Assembly: GCF_020520425.1 (NCBI RefSeq)
Contig: NC_079488.1
Span: forward strand, 37,687,247-37,751,246
Source: Spinacia oleracea
Taxonomy: Eukaryota > Streptophyta > Magnoliopsida > Caryophyllales > Amaranthaceae
DNA: 64,000 nt
Direction: 5' to 3'
Shown here: one piece after another, positions 23,345-33,363 of the stretch
Numbering within the stretch: position 1 is the stretch's first letter
Layout: the number at the start of each line of letters is the position of its first letter
Program-made: the position numbers and the translations under genes
The notes under the pieces: model-generated
Databases searched by the model: none
What the model was told of the DNA's origin: nothing
Seen by the model: only the letters and a program-made list of their open reading frames with translations

Positions 23345-25370
23345 AATTGGTTAATTTCGGTCCCAACTTTCAACTAATGAACTTAAATGAGTATTTTAAA
23401 GTCTTTCCATGTTTAATACACTTAGTTTTATGTTTCAAAGACTCATGAAGTTATGCACATTTAAGATTCGTTAGTTCATTATCGGTCACGTTTTGACTAA
23501 AATGGCTAATTTTGGTCCCAACTTTCAACTAATGAAATTAAATGAGTATTTGAAAAACGTTACATGTTTAATATGAGAGGTGCAGTTGCACCACCTTAAC
23601 GGGATGACGTGGATCGATGCTGGGAACTTCACGGCAAACCGATCTTCGACTTCTTTCCGATCGCTTAAGCTCAACTTCGAGCTTTAGGTTGTTTACATGC
23701 TCAGCCATTGAAAAGATTAGTTGACAACAGTAAAAAGATGAGCGAGCAAGAGCGACTCGCGAGATGTCATGAGCTTTTTAGGATGGTTTCTTCTCCATCC
23801 AGTAGAATCGATAAGTTGTAAACACGTAAAGAGTGGTGATTTCCATTCTTCTCTTCTCCTGACTTTCCAATATCTATCAAAGCACTCGTAGTTACACGGC
23901 AAACTGTAGTCAGCAGAACATAAATAAGAACAGGGCAGATCAGTGGATGGCAGGCAGGCCTATATTTCTTTGTTTTAATAGGACTCCTTACGAGCGTTCT
24001 TGGGCCAAGCAAGAATCAAAGAGAGGGTACAACAATAAAGTGAAGTAGTAAAGCGGGTAAAAAGAAGCGCAGTCTGCCCGTGGCAAGCAGACTTCTTCTG
24101 TACCATCTCAGCCTTGCCCGCCCCAGAAAGGAACGTGCCCACGAGGGCACCACCAGCGAGATTGCAATGAGATGAGCACAAATTCCTTGAGCAGATTCAT
24201 GCTTCTTAACAACATGAACCCGTTCTTGGGCTTAAGACTATGCGCGTCGCGTGCTCGATCTAGCAATCCCGGAATGTGAGCAAATATATCATGTCGATTG
24301 CTCAAACGGAACATAACCTCCGATACGATGAACAAAATAAAACCATACACTTAGGTTTATGTTTTAAATACTCATTCTCACCCACTTGGTGAAGTTATGC
24401 ACATTTAAGCCTCGTTAGTTCATTATCGGTCATGTTTTGACTAAAATGGCTAATTTCGGTCCTAACTTTCAACTAATGAACTTAAATGAGTATTTTAAAG
24501 TCTTTCCATGTTTAATACACTTAGTTTTAGGTTTCAAAGACTGATTCTCACCATTTTGGTGAAGTTATGCACATTTAAGCTTCGTTAGTTCATTATCGGT
24601 CACGTTTTGACTAAAATGGCTAATTTCGGTCCTAACTTTCAACTAATGAACTTAAATGAGTATTTTAAAGTCTTTCCATGTTTAATACACTTATTTTTAT
24701 GTTTCAAAGACTCATTCTCACCGATTTTAGTAAAGTTATACACATTTAAGGCTCGTTGGATCATTATAGGTCATAATTTGACTAAAATGGCTTATTTCGG
24801 TCTTAACTTTCAACTAATGAACGTAAATGATTATTTTAAACTATTTACATGTTTAATACACTTAGTTTTATGTTTCAAAGATTCATTATCACCCATTTTC
24901 GTCGAGTTCTTCATATTTAAGGCTCGTTTGATCTATCATAGGTCATATTTTGACTAAAATGGTTTATTTCGCTCCTAACTTTGAACTAATGAACCTAAAT
25001 AAGTTTTTAAACTCTTACATGGTTAATACACTTTGTTTCATGTTTTAAAGACTCATTATCAACCATTTTGGTCAAATTATACACATTTAAGGTTCGTTTG
25101 ATCATTATAGGTCATATTTTGACTAAAATGGCTTATTTCGATCCCAACTTTCAACTAATGAACCTAAATGAGTATTTTAAAGTCTTTACATGTTTAATAC
25201 ACTCGGTTTTACGTTTCAAAGACTCATTCTCACCTACTTTAGTCAAGTTATATACATTTAATGCTCGTTTGATCATTATAGTTCATATTTTGACTAAAAT
25301 GACTTATTTCGCTTTTAACTTTCAACTAATGAACCTAAATAGGTGTTTTATACTCTTACATGTTTATAAT
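23345..25370 (+). repeat. Tandem repeat of about 170 bp in CACTA-3
   Basis: Units contain TTGACTAAAATGGCTTATTTC, CAACTTTCAACTAATGAAC and ACATGTTTAATACACTTAG. A landmark (CATTATCGGTC or CATTATAGGTC) recurs near 24421, 24591, 24762, 24936, 25103 and 25273, with earlier units at 23345-23575. Open frames in it (24607-24957, 25068-25391) are only repeats read through. The array is interrupted by foreign DNA at 23573-24345. A related array is at 54880-56915. Confidence 0.85.
23573..24345 (-). other. Probable mitochondrial DNA insertion (NUMT) with a cox3 scrap
   Basis: A sequence of about 775 bp, richer in GC than its surroundings, inserted between TGTTTAATA and CACTTAG of one repeat unit. On the minus strand, the end near 24350-24300 reads YGFILFIVSEVMF, matching a conserved stretch of plant mitochondrial cytochrome c oxidase subunit 3. 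It then switches abruptly to unrelated sequence (RLSNRHDIFAHIPGLL). Such chimeras are common in recombining plant mitochondrial genomes. The rest has no gene I can name. A plastid or bacterial origin is less likely, but only the cox3 scrap supports the call. Confidence 0.5.
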
Positions 25371-25379
25371 AAATTAAAT

Positions 25380-27163
25380 TTAACCCCGTAAACCAAATCA
25401 AATAAAGCAAAATTAACAGGAAAAACAAGAAATTGGCCGAATAGAGAAAACCAGAGCTTTGAATCATTGATACAAATGATACCCAACATGCATACTCATG
25501 GCTTTTTTACATGCATCTAATTGGGTAAGAGTAGTTAGCAAAATAGATTCCTAATGTTATTCTTATGCCCACATTGGATTTTACTAAAGAAAAAGATGGA
25601 CATAAAAAATTGATAAGAGAAACAAGCTAGAACAAAGTGAAGTTTTAAGTACATTTCGTTTTAGTGTAGTTATAGATGAGCATAAAAAACAATTCATGAA
25701 TGCATTATAAAATCTTATAATGTATGCAACTTAAGAAATAAGAACATGACTAACACAGATAAAAATCAAGCACATCTAGCATAAACTGAATGTAGATGAA
25801 GGTTCCTATGTTTTTGAACATATATAAGATGTAATTACACCTCTAAAAAAATCATCACAACTAATGTCACATAAAAAGTTTATTCTTTTAATAAATAAGT
25901 AGTTCTAAAAAACTTAGCCCATTGATCTCAAATCTCGTTGATTATACGAGGTGCATCCCTTGCCATGTACTCCTTCAAACAAAACATTAAGCATGATATT
26001 ACTTAGCATGTAGCCTTTTTTTTGCTTGCTCTTGCACGATGGTCATATGAAAACAAAAAACTGCTAGAATTTTTCCAGTTTTAATTATGTAAATGGCTCA
26101 ACAACAATTAATAACTGTTTTATCTATGCTTCATGCTCTTAGAATATGTATTTACATACACCAACACTAGAAACCCCTAATGTTTACAGGTAACGGTATT
26201 AAAGCTACAAAAGTTACCTGATTGGCTACCATCACATGAGACATTCTGCCATCGTGTCCCCTCTTATGGCACTTGGGGCGGGCACTGTACTTCTTTCCTG
26301 AAGTTGCGGGTTAATCCCTCTGACTACACCTCATTGGACTTGTGGATTTCAGGTGAGAAGCTAACTCTTGGGAAGTCAAATGTGCTTGACCATCTAGGGC
26401 AACAAAGGACTAAAGGTTCACAACCTTGGTACCTGCAAACTCAAATGATTGTCTCAATCAATTGACTAAACTCATTGGTCATCCACATACTTATTTAAAG
26501 CCCAGCTCACATGATTACAAATCAAATTATGCCGCCAATCCAACAAGGACCAAGAAGAACACAAACCACCATGGCTAAAAACACAATATCTATTATTTTT
26601 CTAGACTTATAAAACAGTACCAGTAATCCAGGCATTGAATTTACAATAGTTCTTTGCCTCGAATACTCAAATCAAAATAAACAACATTGACAAAAGTATT
26701 ACCATTATCATATCTATGAGACAGTCTTAGTAAACACTGAAAATGATTTCAGGTAAACAGGACTACATGAGTATTAAAAAGAGAACTATCATATCTTTAC
26801 CTCCCTTCATCTAGTATACAAACAAGGGGTGCTTCAAATTACTATGGAACTAAGAATCACAATCATTGAATGTTAACAAGGAAGGCAAGGTGAGAGCATA
26901 AGCAGTTTAAGCTCATTGTAAACAAAAAAAACTTTGACCTTATGCATCAAGTCCAGACATTCAGCAGGGTCTGTACCATATGGATGCACATAAACGTGAA
27001 ACCAGAGGATGAATCTGCAAATATAGTTTTCTGTTCTCTCTGGAATGAACTATATAATTAACAAAATAAACTTGAAAATTATCAAATTAAGAAATTAAAT
27101 AATTAAGAACTTCAAGTAATTACTTAAATAGTATGGAACAAGAAGAAAAATTGAATGATTTCA
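25380..27163. other. CACTA-3 interior without a recognisable gene
   Basis: A/T-rich. A segment at 26200-26460 has less biased composition and could be a captured exon (+ strand reading contains CHRVPSYGTWGGHCTSF), but I cannot name it and the frame is short. Confidence 0.35.
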
Positions 27164-27172
27164 ATTAGAATA

Positions 27173-27313
27173 CGGATTTTTCACCAAATGCCCCTGAGGT
27201 TTACTTTAATGCACCAAATACCCCTAAACTTTCCAAAATGCACCAAACACCCCTGACGTATGCAATAATATCATTAAATGCCCTTTTGTCTGACGGACGT
27301 TAACCCTCCGTTA
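27173..27313 (+). repeat. MULE left terminal inverted repeat
   Basis: 141 bp starting CGGATTTTTCACCAAATGCC. Internally it repeats the phrase CACCAAA(T/C)(A/G)CCCCT three times, a likely transposase-binding pattern. It is identical by eye to the reverse complement of 32500-32640. Confidence 0.95.
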
Positions 27314-27663
27314 CCATGTTTTTACCTTGTTGCCCTTACTTGTCCTTTCTGGCGCCATATCAAAAAGAAAAAAAAAAAAAAAAAAAAATTCAAAACCTAA
27401 CTTCCCAACTTCTTCCTCGACATTTCTCTCTGTTCTCTTACACCATTAGAGAGCACTTGAGTACCAAACCAAAGAGAGAGAAAGATCGAAATTCGCTGGG
27501 ATTTGTGTAAAACAACTCGCAATAGTTAGTCGAAGTAAATCCCCCCGAAAAGATCGACAATTTGGTCCAAAAATCTGCAGTTTTCGCGAGTCCTACAAAA
27601 GTGGGTGCAAGGAGAGCAAAAGACTGGAATTTGTGGCTTCAACTTCATCAAAATTGTGTCAAG

Positions 27664-27886
27664 GTTAGTTCACTCAATTCGTTTCTTGTTCTTGGTGCTA
27701 TTTTTTGCGAATTTTGCTTTGATTAGGGTTAGGGTTTTGCTAAAATCGTGATTTTTCCATGAGATGGGTTAACTTGAATTTTGGGGTGTTAATGGTAAAA
27801 CATAGTGTCTGGTTGTGCTTTGTTGTTTTGCCTAATGATTTAGTTCATTAATTTGAATTTTTGTGTTGTGTTTATTGTTTGTATAG
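27664..27886 (+). other. Predicted 5' UTR intron of the MULE transposase gene
   Basis: AAG/GTTAGT donor at 27664 and TTTGTATAG acceptor ending at 27886, one base before the ATG at 27888. It follows a leader with a pyrimidine-rich segment and an A-run near 27365-27388. Confidence 0.5.
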
Positions 27887-27887
27887 G

Positions 27888-30800
27888 ATGGTCGCAATTT
27901 TGTTGTTATGTCATTATAATGATCGGAATTTTGATGTGAGGGTACAAGATACTGATGAAACGAACTACATGGATTTGGTTGATGACTTGTTTGATGATTC
28001 TATTAAGCAAGATGTTCTGATTCCCGATTTATTTAGATTGTTTTATGTTAATCCTAGTACGAATAAAAGAGTAGAATTGTTGAATGATGTTGGTTTGATG
28101 GGCATGTGGGGTTTATTTAAGCGCACAGATACTGTGGAAATATGGATAGAGAAGGCAAATGAGAAGGAAACTTCAATCCAATTTAGGACTGCAGTTAAGA
28201 AAAGGAAGGATAGGAAGGAAAGGAAGGCTGCAGAACTTAGAAGGAAAGCTGAGGAGTTTGAGAGGGAGAGGGAAGAGGAAAGGAGAAGGTTAGAAAGGGA
28301 GGCTGAGATTCAAAGGGATTTGGAGGAGCAATTGGCAAACACAGTGGCAGTTGAGGTGCCTGTGTATGATGTTGAGGATTTAAGCGTAGAGTACGTACGT
28401 GTTTACAGCTCACAACATGCTGACTGCCTTTCCCCGGGAGGTTCCCAACCACCAAATACACAAAAAGAGCCTTCACCACCACCAAGAGAGCCCTCACCAC
28501 CACCAAGAGAGCCCTCACCACCACCAAATAATCCATCACCACCACCAAGAAGTCCCTCACCACCACCAAATAATCCATCACCACCACCAAGAAGTCCCTC
28601 ACCACCACCAACCTCACCACAGACACAACCACAGCAACAACAACAACAGACAGAACATCAGCAACAACAACAAACAGAACATCAACAACAACAACAAACA
28701 GAACAACAGCAACACCAACCCACAGAACAGCAGCAACAACATCAAACAGAACACCAGCCAGATCAGACACCCCCTCCTAACAGGGCTGAGTTAAACAAAG
28801 GGAGGGGTTTCAGAATTTCCAGAAGTCATGCTAAGAAGACGGGTGAGTTTGTTCCTAAGAAGAGGGGGGGAAGGCCTGCTGGTTCAAGGGTGAGGAAACC
28901 CACTGCATACAATGTGGAGGAAGAAGAGCAATGGGATGATGAAAGTGATGATGAAAATTTTGAGGAGAGTGAGAGTGATAGTGAAACTGGTTTCAACTCC
29001 TACGATTTCATTGACGAAGAAATTGAAGAAGATGAAGAACAAGATGTTCTTAAGGAGGTAATTTCTGAGAGAAGTTTTGAGGATCATTTAGATGGGAGTA
29101 ATAAGCTGGATAATTTGTATGCAAATGGGAAAGTTGTGGGAAGCATGCCATGGGGGACTATCAAGTTGCAACCATGGATGATATTCCAAAGCAAGACACA
29201 CTTCATGGAGGTCTTCAGAGACTTCTGTATTCAAGAGGGATTTGTTGTGAGTGTTGAAAAGGCTGATACAACCAGATTCACTGCAATGTATCTGGTTGAG
29301 TCATGCAATTGGAGGATCCATGCCTGTGTGTTGTTGGATGGGGTCAGTTGGGCCATTAAAACTCTTGTCAGTGAGCACAAGTCTTGTGGGAGACTTGAGG
29401 AGAATCCCATGGTGACATCTCAGTGGCTATGCACCAAACTACTTCCTGGCATTGAAGCAAATCCAGAAATCCCAATTAAGACACTTCAAAGAAAGGCATT
29501 GGGGATTTATAGGGTACAAGTGAAACAGAGGTTGATGTACAAGGTGAGAAGCCTCGGGAGGCAGCAAATTTATGGAGGTTTTGATGAGTCATATGCCCTT
29601 TTACCATCCTATGCTGAAATGATCAAATCTACCAATCCTGGGAGTTATGCCTTGGTCACTTGGACTGCAGATTCTGGTAACGTGACACCCCGTTTCAAGG
29701 CTTGCTTTTTCTCCTTTGCTGCACAAGTTAGGGGTTTCTTAAGAGGTTGTAGGCCTATCATAGGCATTGATGGTGCACATTTGAGTGGATACTATAAGGG
29801 AATTCTCCTCACTGCAGTTGCTATCGATGGGAATAATGAGATTTTTCCATTAGCCTATAGCATTGTGACTACGGAGAGTATGGACACATGGTCCTATTTT
29901 TTCAGAAGTTTGAAGGCTTTGTTTGTTCAACATGGGTGCCAGAGGGATGACTGGACTTTTATTAGTGACAGAATGAGGGTAATTACTCCTCCCTTTCTTG
30001 GTTTTTATTATTTGTAGTATTGTTTATATTTTTTTCAGTTTTCTGGTTCACTTCCCTAGTTATTGAAACTTGGAATTGTGTTATGCAGGGAGTAGAATCT
30101 GCTTTGTATGATGTTTTCCCCAAAGCAGTCAGGAGGGTCTGTGCTCAGCATCTGTATACCAACTGCAGACAAGCTGGATACAGTGGCACAGCCTTCCATG
30201 ACTTGTTCTGGGTTGCTGCTGATGCATACAATCCATATGTCTTCAACAAAGCCATGGAAAAGATTGGCAAACTCATCCCAGAAGCAGTGGGATATCTTGA
30301 CAAAGTGCCTGAACAGTGGTCCAGACACAAGTTTGATGTTGGGGTCACTTGTGATCACAACACCACCAACTTTGTGGAATCCTTCAACGCGTGTACCAAA
30401 CCCTTTAGGGATCTTCCTGTTTTGTCACTTCTTGAAGGTAATCCTTTACATTTTATCCTATTTTTGTGTCATTGGAACTTATTTATTTAGGTTTGTATTC
30501 AAGTGTCCGAGTCGGGTTTGTGTTCAAGTGTCCGAGTCGGGTATGTGTTCAAGTTTCCGAGTCGGGTATTTATTTTGCATTAAAATGTGTGATGCCAATT
30601 ATTGTATTCTGTTATGTTAGAAATAAGGTCTTGGTGCATGACGAAGATCGGGGCCAGATTTGATAAAGCTGTTGACATTGGACCCGATCAATTGACGCCA
30701 TATGCTACTAAGGAGCTTGAAGAGAGGAGTGCTGACTCGAGGTTCTGTTATGCAACTAATGCTGGGGGGGGTGAATTTGAGGTTTTAGATGGTCATGTGA

Positions 30801-31306
30801 AGTTCCCTATTAGGCTTGCTGCTAGAGTTTGTGGTTGTGGGAAATGGCAAGGGTGTGGTATACCTTGCAAGCATGCTATTAGGGTAATATACCATCAAAG
30901 ACTCAATCCTACAGATTTTGTTTCTCCTTACTTCAAAGGGGCAGCCTATAAGCTCACATACTCAGAGCATATTCACCCCATGCCTGACTCAACACAGTGG
31001 CCTACATTTGAGCTACCTAGGATTCTTCCCCCACTAATGAGAAGGGCAGCTGGCAGACCAGCCAAGCAGAGAAGAAGAGGTGCTCATGAGAAGAAGAGGG
31101 GGAAAAGAAACACCACTGTCAAGTGTGGGAAATGCAAGCAAATTGGGCATAACTCAAGAACCTGTAAAGGAGGTTCCACTGCAAAACAGAGGAAAGAATC
31201 TGCTGCAGCTGCTGCTGGTTCTGCTGGTGCATCAACATCTGGTGCTAGGAAGAGGAAGGCTCCAACATCTAATGCATCGAGCAGCAAGAAGTCCAAAGCT
31301 GCATAA
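27888..31306 (+). CDS. MULE transposase (MURA-like), three coding exons
   Basis: Exons 27888-29978, 30089-30437 and 30621-31306 (introns GTAATT..GCAG and GTAATC..TTAG) join in frame to 1041 residues. Domains in order: an N-terminal PB1-like segment (about 1-85); a charged K/R/E helix (about 95-150); a proline-rich then glutamine-rich linker (about 190-300); an acidic region (about 345-390); a Mutator DNA-binding domain (about 430-540); an RNase H-fold MULE transposase domain with D628 (IGIDGAHL), D694 (ISDRM), the C715-x2-H718 pair and E794 (NFVESFN); a SWIM zinc finger C884-x-C886...C896-x-H898; and a C-terminal zinc knuckle C982-x2-C-x4-H-x4-C995 followed by a basic tail. All catalytic positions are present. 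It would act in the nucleus, cutting at the TIRs. I start at 27888, not at the ATG nine codons upstream, because an intron acceptor lies between them. Confidence 0.92.
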
Positions 31307-31539
31307 CTAGAAGTAAGCTTAGGATTCAGTTTAGTATTTCTGTTTTAAAGCTTAGGTTTATTTTGAAAAACAACTTAGGTTGTGGCACATTTTGGCATTT
31401 TTTTGTAAAGCTACCCACAACTTGATGTTCGGTTTATTTTGGAAACAAACTATTTCAGTTACGAGTTCAAAGACTTGCATATTATTGATAAATGAAATTC
31501 ATGCGCTCGTGCCATTACAACCATCATTGTTTGTCTTGA

Positions 31540-31917
31540 TTACTTCTTTACTACAAACATTAGACACAAAAACATTACAATTCCTATTTTAATTGCTGCA
31601 GCTTGGAATTTTTTGAGCTCTTTCACTCTTTTCTTCAGTTTCTTCAGTTCGTCACTTATATTGTCGTTGTCTTCCGATGTTCCCTCATACTCTATATTGC
31701 TCTGTTGCTGTTGGTGTTGTTGATTTTGGTGTAGAACACTTCCTTTGCACCATATAAAATGGTTACAAGGATCACACTTGTAATATAGCCTCTGTGGATT
31801 TTTGGATGTCTCGGAGCTTTTTATTGCACATTTTTTGGAACAAATAGGACAACATTTGTTTGGAACAAGTATGTATGAAAATAGATTGGATGATGATGTA
31901 TTGGAACAAGAACTCAT
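31540..31917 (-). CDS. Small GRF-type zinc-finger protein with C-terminal membrane segment
   Basis: A 125-residue protein inside the MULE, convergent with the transposase; the two stop codons are 233 bases apart. Seen: Cys at 22, 23, 26 and 30, then SETSKNPQRLYYKCDPCNHFIWC (Cys48, Cys51, Trp56), matching the zf-GRF pattern (C..C...TS.T..NP.R.FY.C....C.FF.W). A linker rich in Q and acidic residues follows. Next is a lysine-rich coiled coil (about 80-108), then a hydrophobic tail (about 107-123) ending VVKK. Plants have many short GRF/coiled-coil/tail-anchor proteins of unknown role; GRF modules in other proteins bind single-stranded nucleic acid. It could be a true second MULE gene, in the position of mudrB in maize MuDR but unrelated in sequence, or a captured host gene. 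The frame is open with no damage. Confidence 0.7.
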   Translation of the reverse strand: MSSCSNTSSSNLFSYILVPNKCCPICSKKCAIKSSETSKNPQRLYYKCDPCNHFIWCKGSVLHQNQQHQQQQSNIEYEGTSEDNDNISDELKKLKKRVKELKKFQAAAIKIGIVMFLCLMFVVKK

Positions 31918-32230
31918 GCTGTGTTGTTGTTCTTGCTGCTCTGTTGTTGCTGCTTCTGTTGTTGATGCTTCTGTTGTTGCTGCTTCTGTTGTTTGTTATT
32001 ATTGTTGTTGTGTTGTGTTGTTCTTGCTGCTGGTGTTGTCTATTCTTGTTGTTGCTGTGTTGTTCTTGCTGCTGGTGTTGTGCTGTGTTGAAGTCCTTGC
32101 TGCTGCTGCTATTGGTGTTTGTTCTTGTTGCTCTGCTGTCTTGTTATTCTTGTTGTTGCTGCTGCTGCTGTTGTTGTTTGTTCTTGCTGTTGCTGCTGCT
32201 GGTGTTGTAGGGTTCTGCTTGTTGTTGGTG
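31918..32230. repeat. CAA/GCA-rich low-complexity tract upstream of the GRF gene
   Basis: On the minus strand a tract of CAA, CAG, GCA and GAA triplets, probably 5' UTR. An in-frame TAA near 31998 blocks an N-terminal extension. It resembles the glutamine-coding tract of the transposase (28620-28760), but on the opposite strand. Long Leu/Val/Cys-rich frames on the + strand (31802-32356) are artefacts of this repeat. Confidence 0.65.
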
Positions 32231-32337
32231 CTCCTGTTGCAGTGTTCTGGTTGTGCAGGTGGGGGTTTGGGGTGGACTGTTTGTGCAGTTGGGGGGGATT
32301 GGGGTTTAGGGCAGTGTGGTGTTGTTGTTGGGTATGG

Positions 32338-32346
32338 TATATATAA
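32338..32346 (-). promoter_or_regulatory. Possible TATA box of the GRF gene
   Basis: The minus strand reads CTTATATATACC, about 420 bases upstream of the ATG at 31917 and inside the right TIR. This implies a long leader through the CAA-rich tract. Confidence 0.35.
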
Positions 32347-32499
32347 GGGAAATTAGTGTATGGGTGACTGCAACGGCTATATTATTCAAATTCAACGGCT
32401 AGTTTTTGGAAAAAAAATTACCAAACCTCAGGGGTATTTGGTGCTTTTTACCAAACCTCAGGGGTATTCGGTGCATTATGTTTTAACGAACTAACTGCC

Positions 32500-32640
32500 T
32501 AACGGAGGGTTAACGTCCGTCAGACAAAAGGGCATTTAATGATATTATTGCATACGTCAGGGGTGTTTGGTGCATTTTGGAAAGTTTAGGGGTATTTGGT
32601 GCATTAAAGTAAACCTCAGGGGCATTTGGTGAAAAATCCG
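32500..32640 (-). repeat. MULE right terminal inverted repeat
   Basis: Identical inverted copy of 27173-27313. Just inside it (32405-32480) are two extra partial copies of the ACCAAACCTCAGGGGTATT phrase, as if the TIR motif had begun to duplicate inward. Confidence 0.95.
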
Positions 32641-32649
32641 ATTAGAATA

Positions 32650-33180
32650 TGCACCCCAGAGAGAAAGAAGGTACCAACACTTACTAGAATTTTGATGTCA
32701 TGGTCGCAATCGCCCAAGGAGAAAGAAGTAACAACGAATAAGCCCTAACTTCATATGAAAATCCGAACATTACAGTTAGTTTTCGCGAAATTGAGATTGA
32801 AACCCTAATTTTAATAAGAAACCCAAGTTCAAAAAGGGATTCACAAACAAATTTCGACAGAAATATGTAACGAATCGCCAAAATAAAAAACGAAAATAAA
32901 AAAATCGAAGAACGAACCTGAATTAATTCAATCTGGAAGAAGCTAGAAGTAAAACTAGGACGCAAAGAAACAGAGAGGGAAATGAGCAGCGGCGGTGGGG
33001 GAACAGCAGCGACGACGCGACGGTGGGGGAACAGCAGCGGCTACACCGCGGTGGGGAACAGCAGCGACGACTCGTTCGGTGTGTTGTGAGTGTTAAATTT
33101 TGAGCCCAGAGAATCAGAGAAGGGAAGGAGCAGAGAAACCAAAGAAGGAAAGAAGCAATAAGCAGGAAAATGCGAAAATG
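32650..33180 (-). other. CACTA-3 minus-strand leader-like region
   Basis: No ORF is called. A GC-rich minisatellite (GGTGGGGGAACAGCAGCG, three copies, 32993-33068) lies where a transcript from the right end would start. The sequence to its left looks like leader and intron. Confidence 0.35.
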
Positions 33181-33363
33181 TAGAAATATTTTGTGCGGCT
33201 CTTTCGTAAAATAGCCCGCACTTGAACTCAAGTGCTGCCAATTTTCTAAAATGAGCCCGCACTTGTGAAAATATATATATTTTTTTTTTTTGCTCTCAAG
33301 TGCGGCCAATTTACCAAATGAGCCGCACTTGAAGAGAAACACATGACAATTTTTCCTCTAGTG
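33180..33363. repeat. CACTA-3 right terminus and subterminal repeats
   Basis: Several copies of (A)GCCCGCACTTGA with AAGTGC.GCCAATTT, matching the left array, ending in the terminal repeat at 33350-33363. Confidence 0.85.

Larger units (their letters stand above)
27173..32640 (+). mobile_element. MULE (Mutator-like element), apparently intact and autonomous
   Basis: Perfect terminal inverted repeats of 141 bp (27173-27313 and 32500-32640), flanked by a perfect 9-bp duplication ATTAGAATA (27164-27172 and 32641-32649), the hallmark of Mutator-type transposition. It contains an uninterrupted transposase gene (+) and a small convergent GRF-zinc-finger gene (-). Identical TIRs and duplications and an open transposase suggest a recent insertion. 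It sits in CACTA-3 and is the innermost layer of the nest. Confidence 0.95.
22497..33363. mobile_element. CACTA-3, complete ends, non-autonomous
   Basis: The left terminus CACTAGAGGAAAAA begins at 22497; the reverse complement of the right end starts with the same 14 bases at 33363. A 3-bp duplication GGA lies at 22494-22496 and 33364-33366. It interrupts the copia pol between integrase and RT. It contains subterminal repeat arrays at both ends, a 170-bp tandem repeat, a probable mitochondrial insert and a MULE. No tnp2 transposase is seen. Without the MULE it is about 5.4 kb. The segment 32650-33180 reads like a minus-strand leader. Confidence 0.9.

Noticed and set aside
28237..28770. 177-codon minus-strand frame rich in Val/Leu
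   Set aside because: It is antisense to the proline- and glutamine-rich coding part of the MULE transposase.
31802..32356. Long Leu/Val/Cys-rich open frames on the + strand
   Set aside because: They are the reverse of a CAA/GCA-rich tract upstream of the GRF gene. Low complexity with no domain; the opposite strand holds the real gene.
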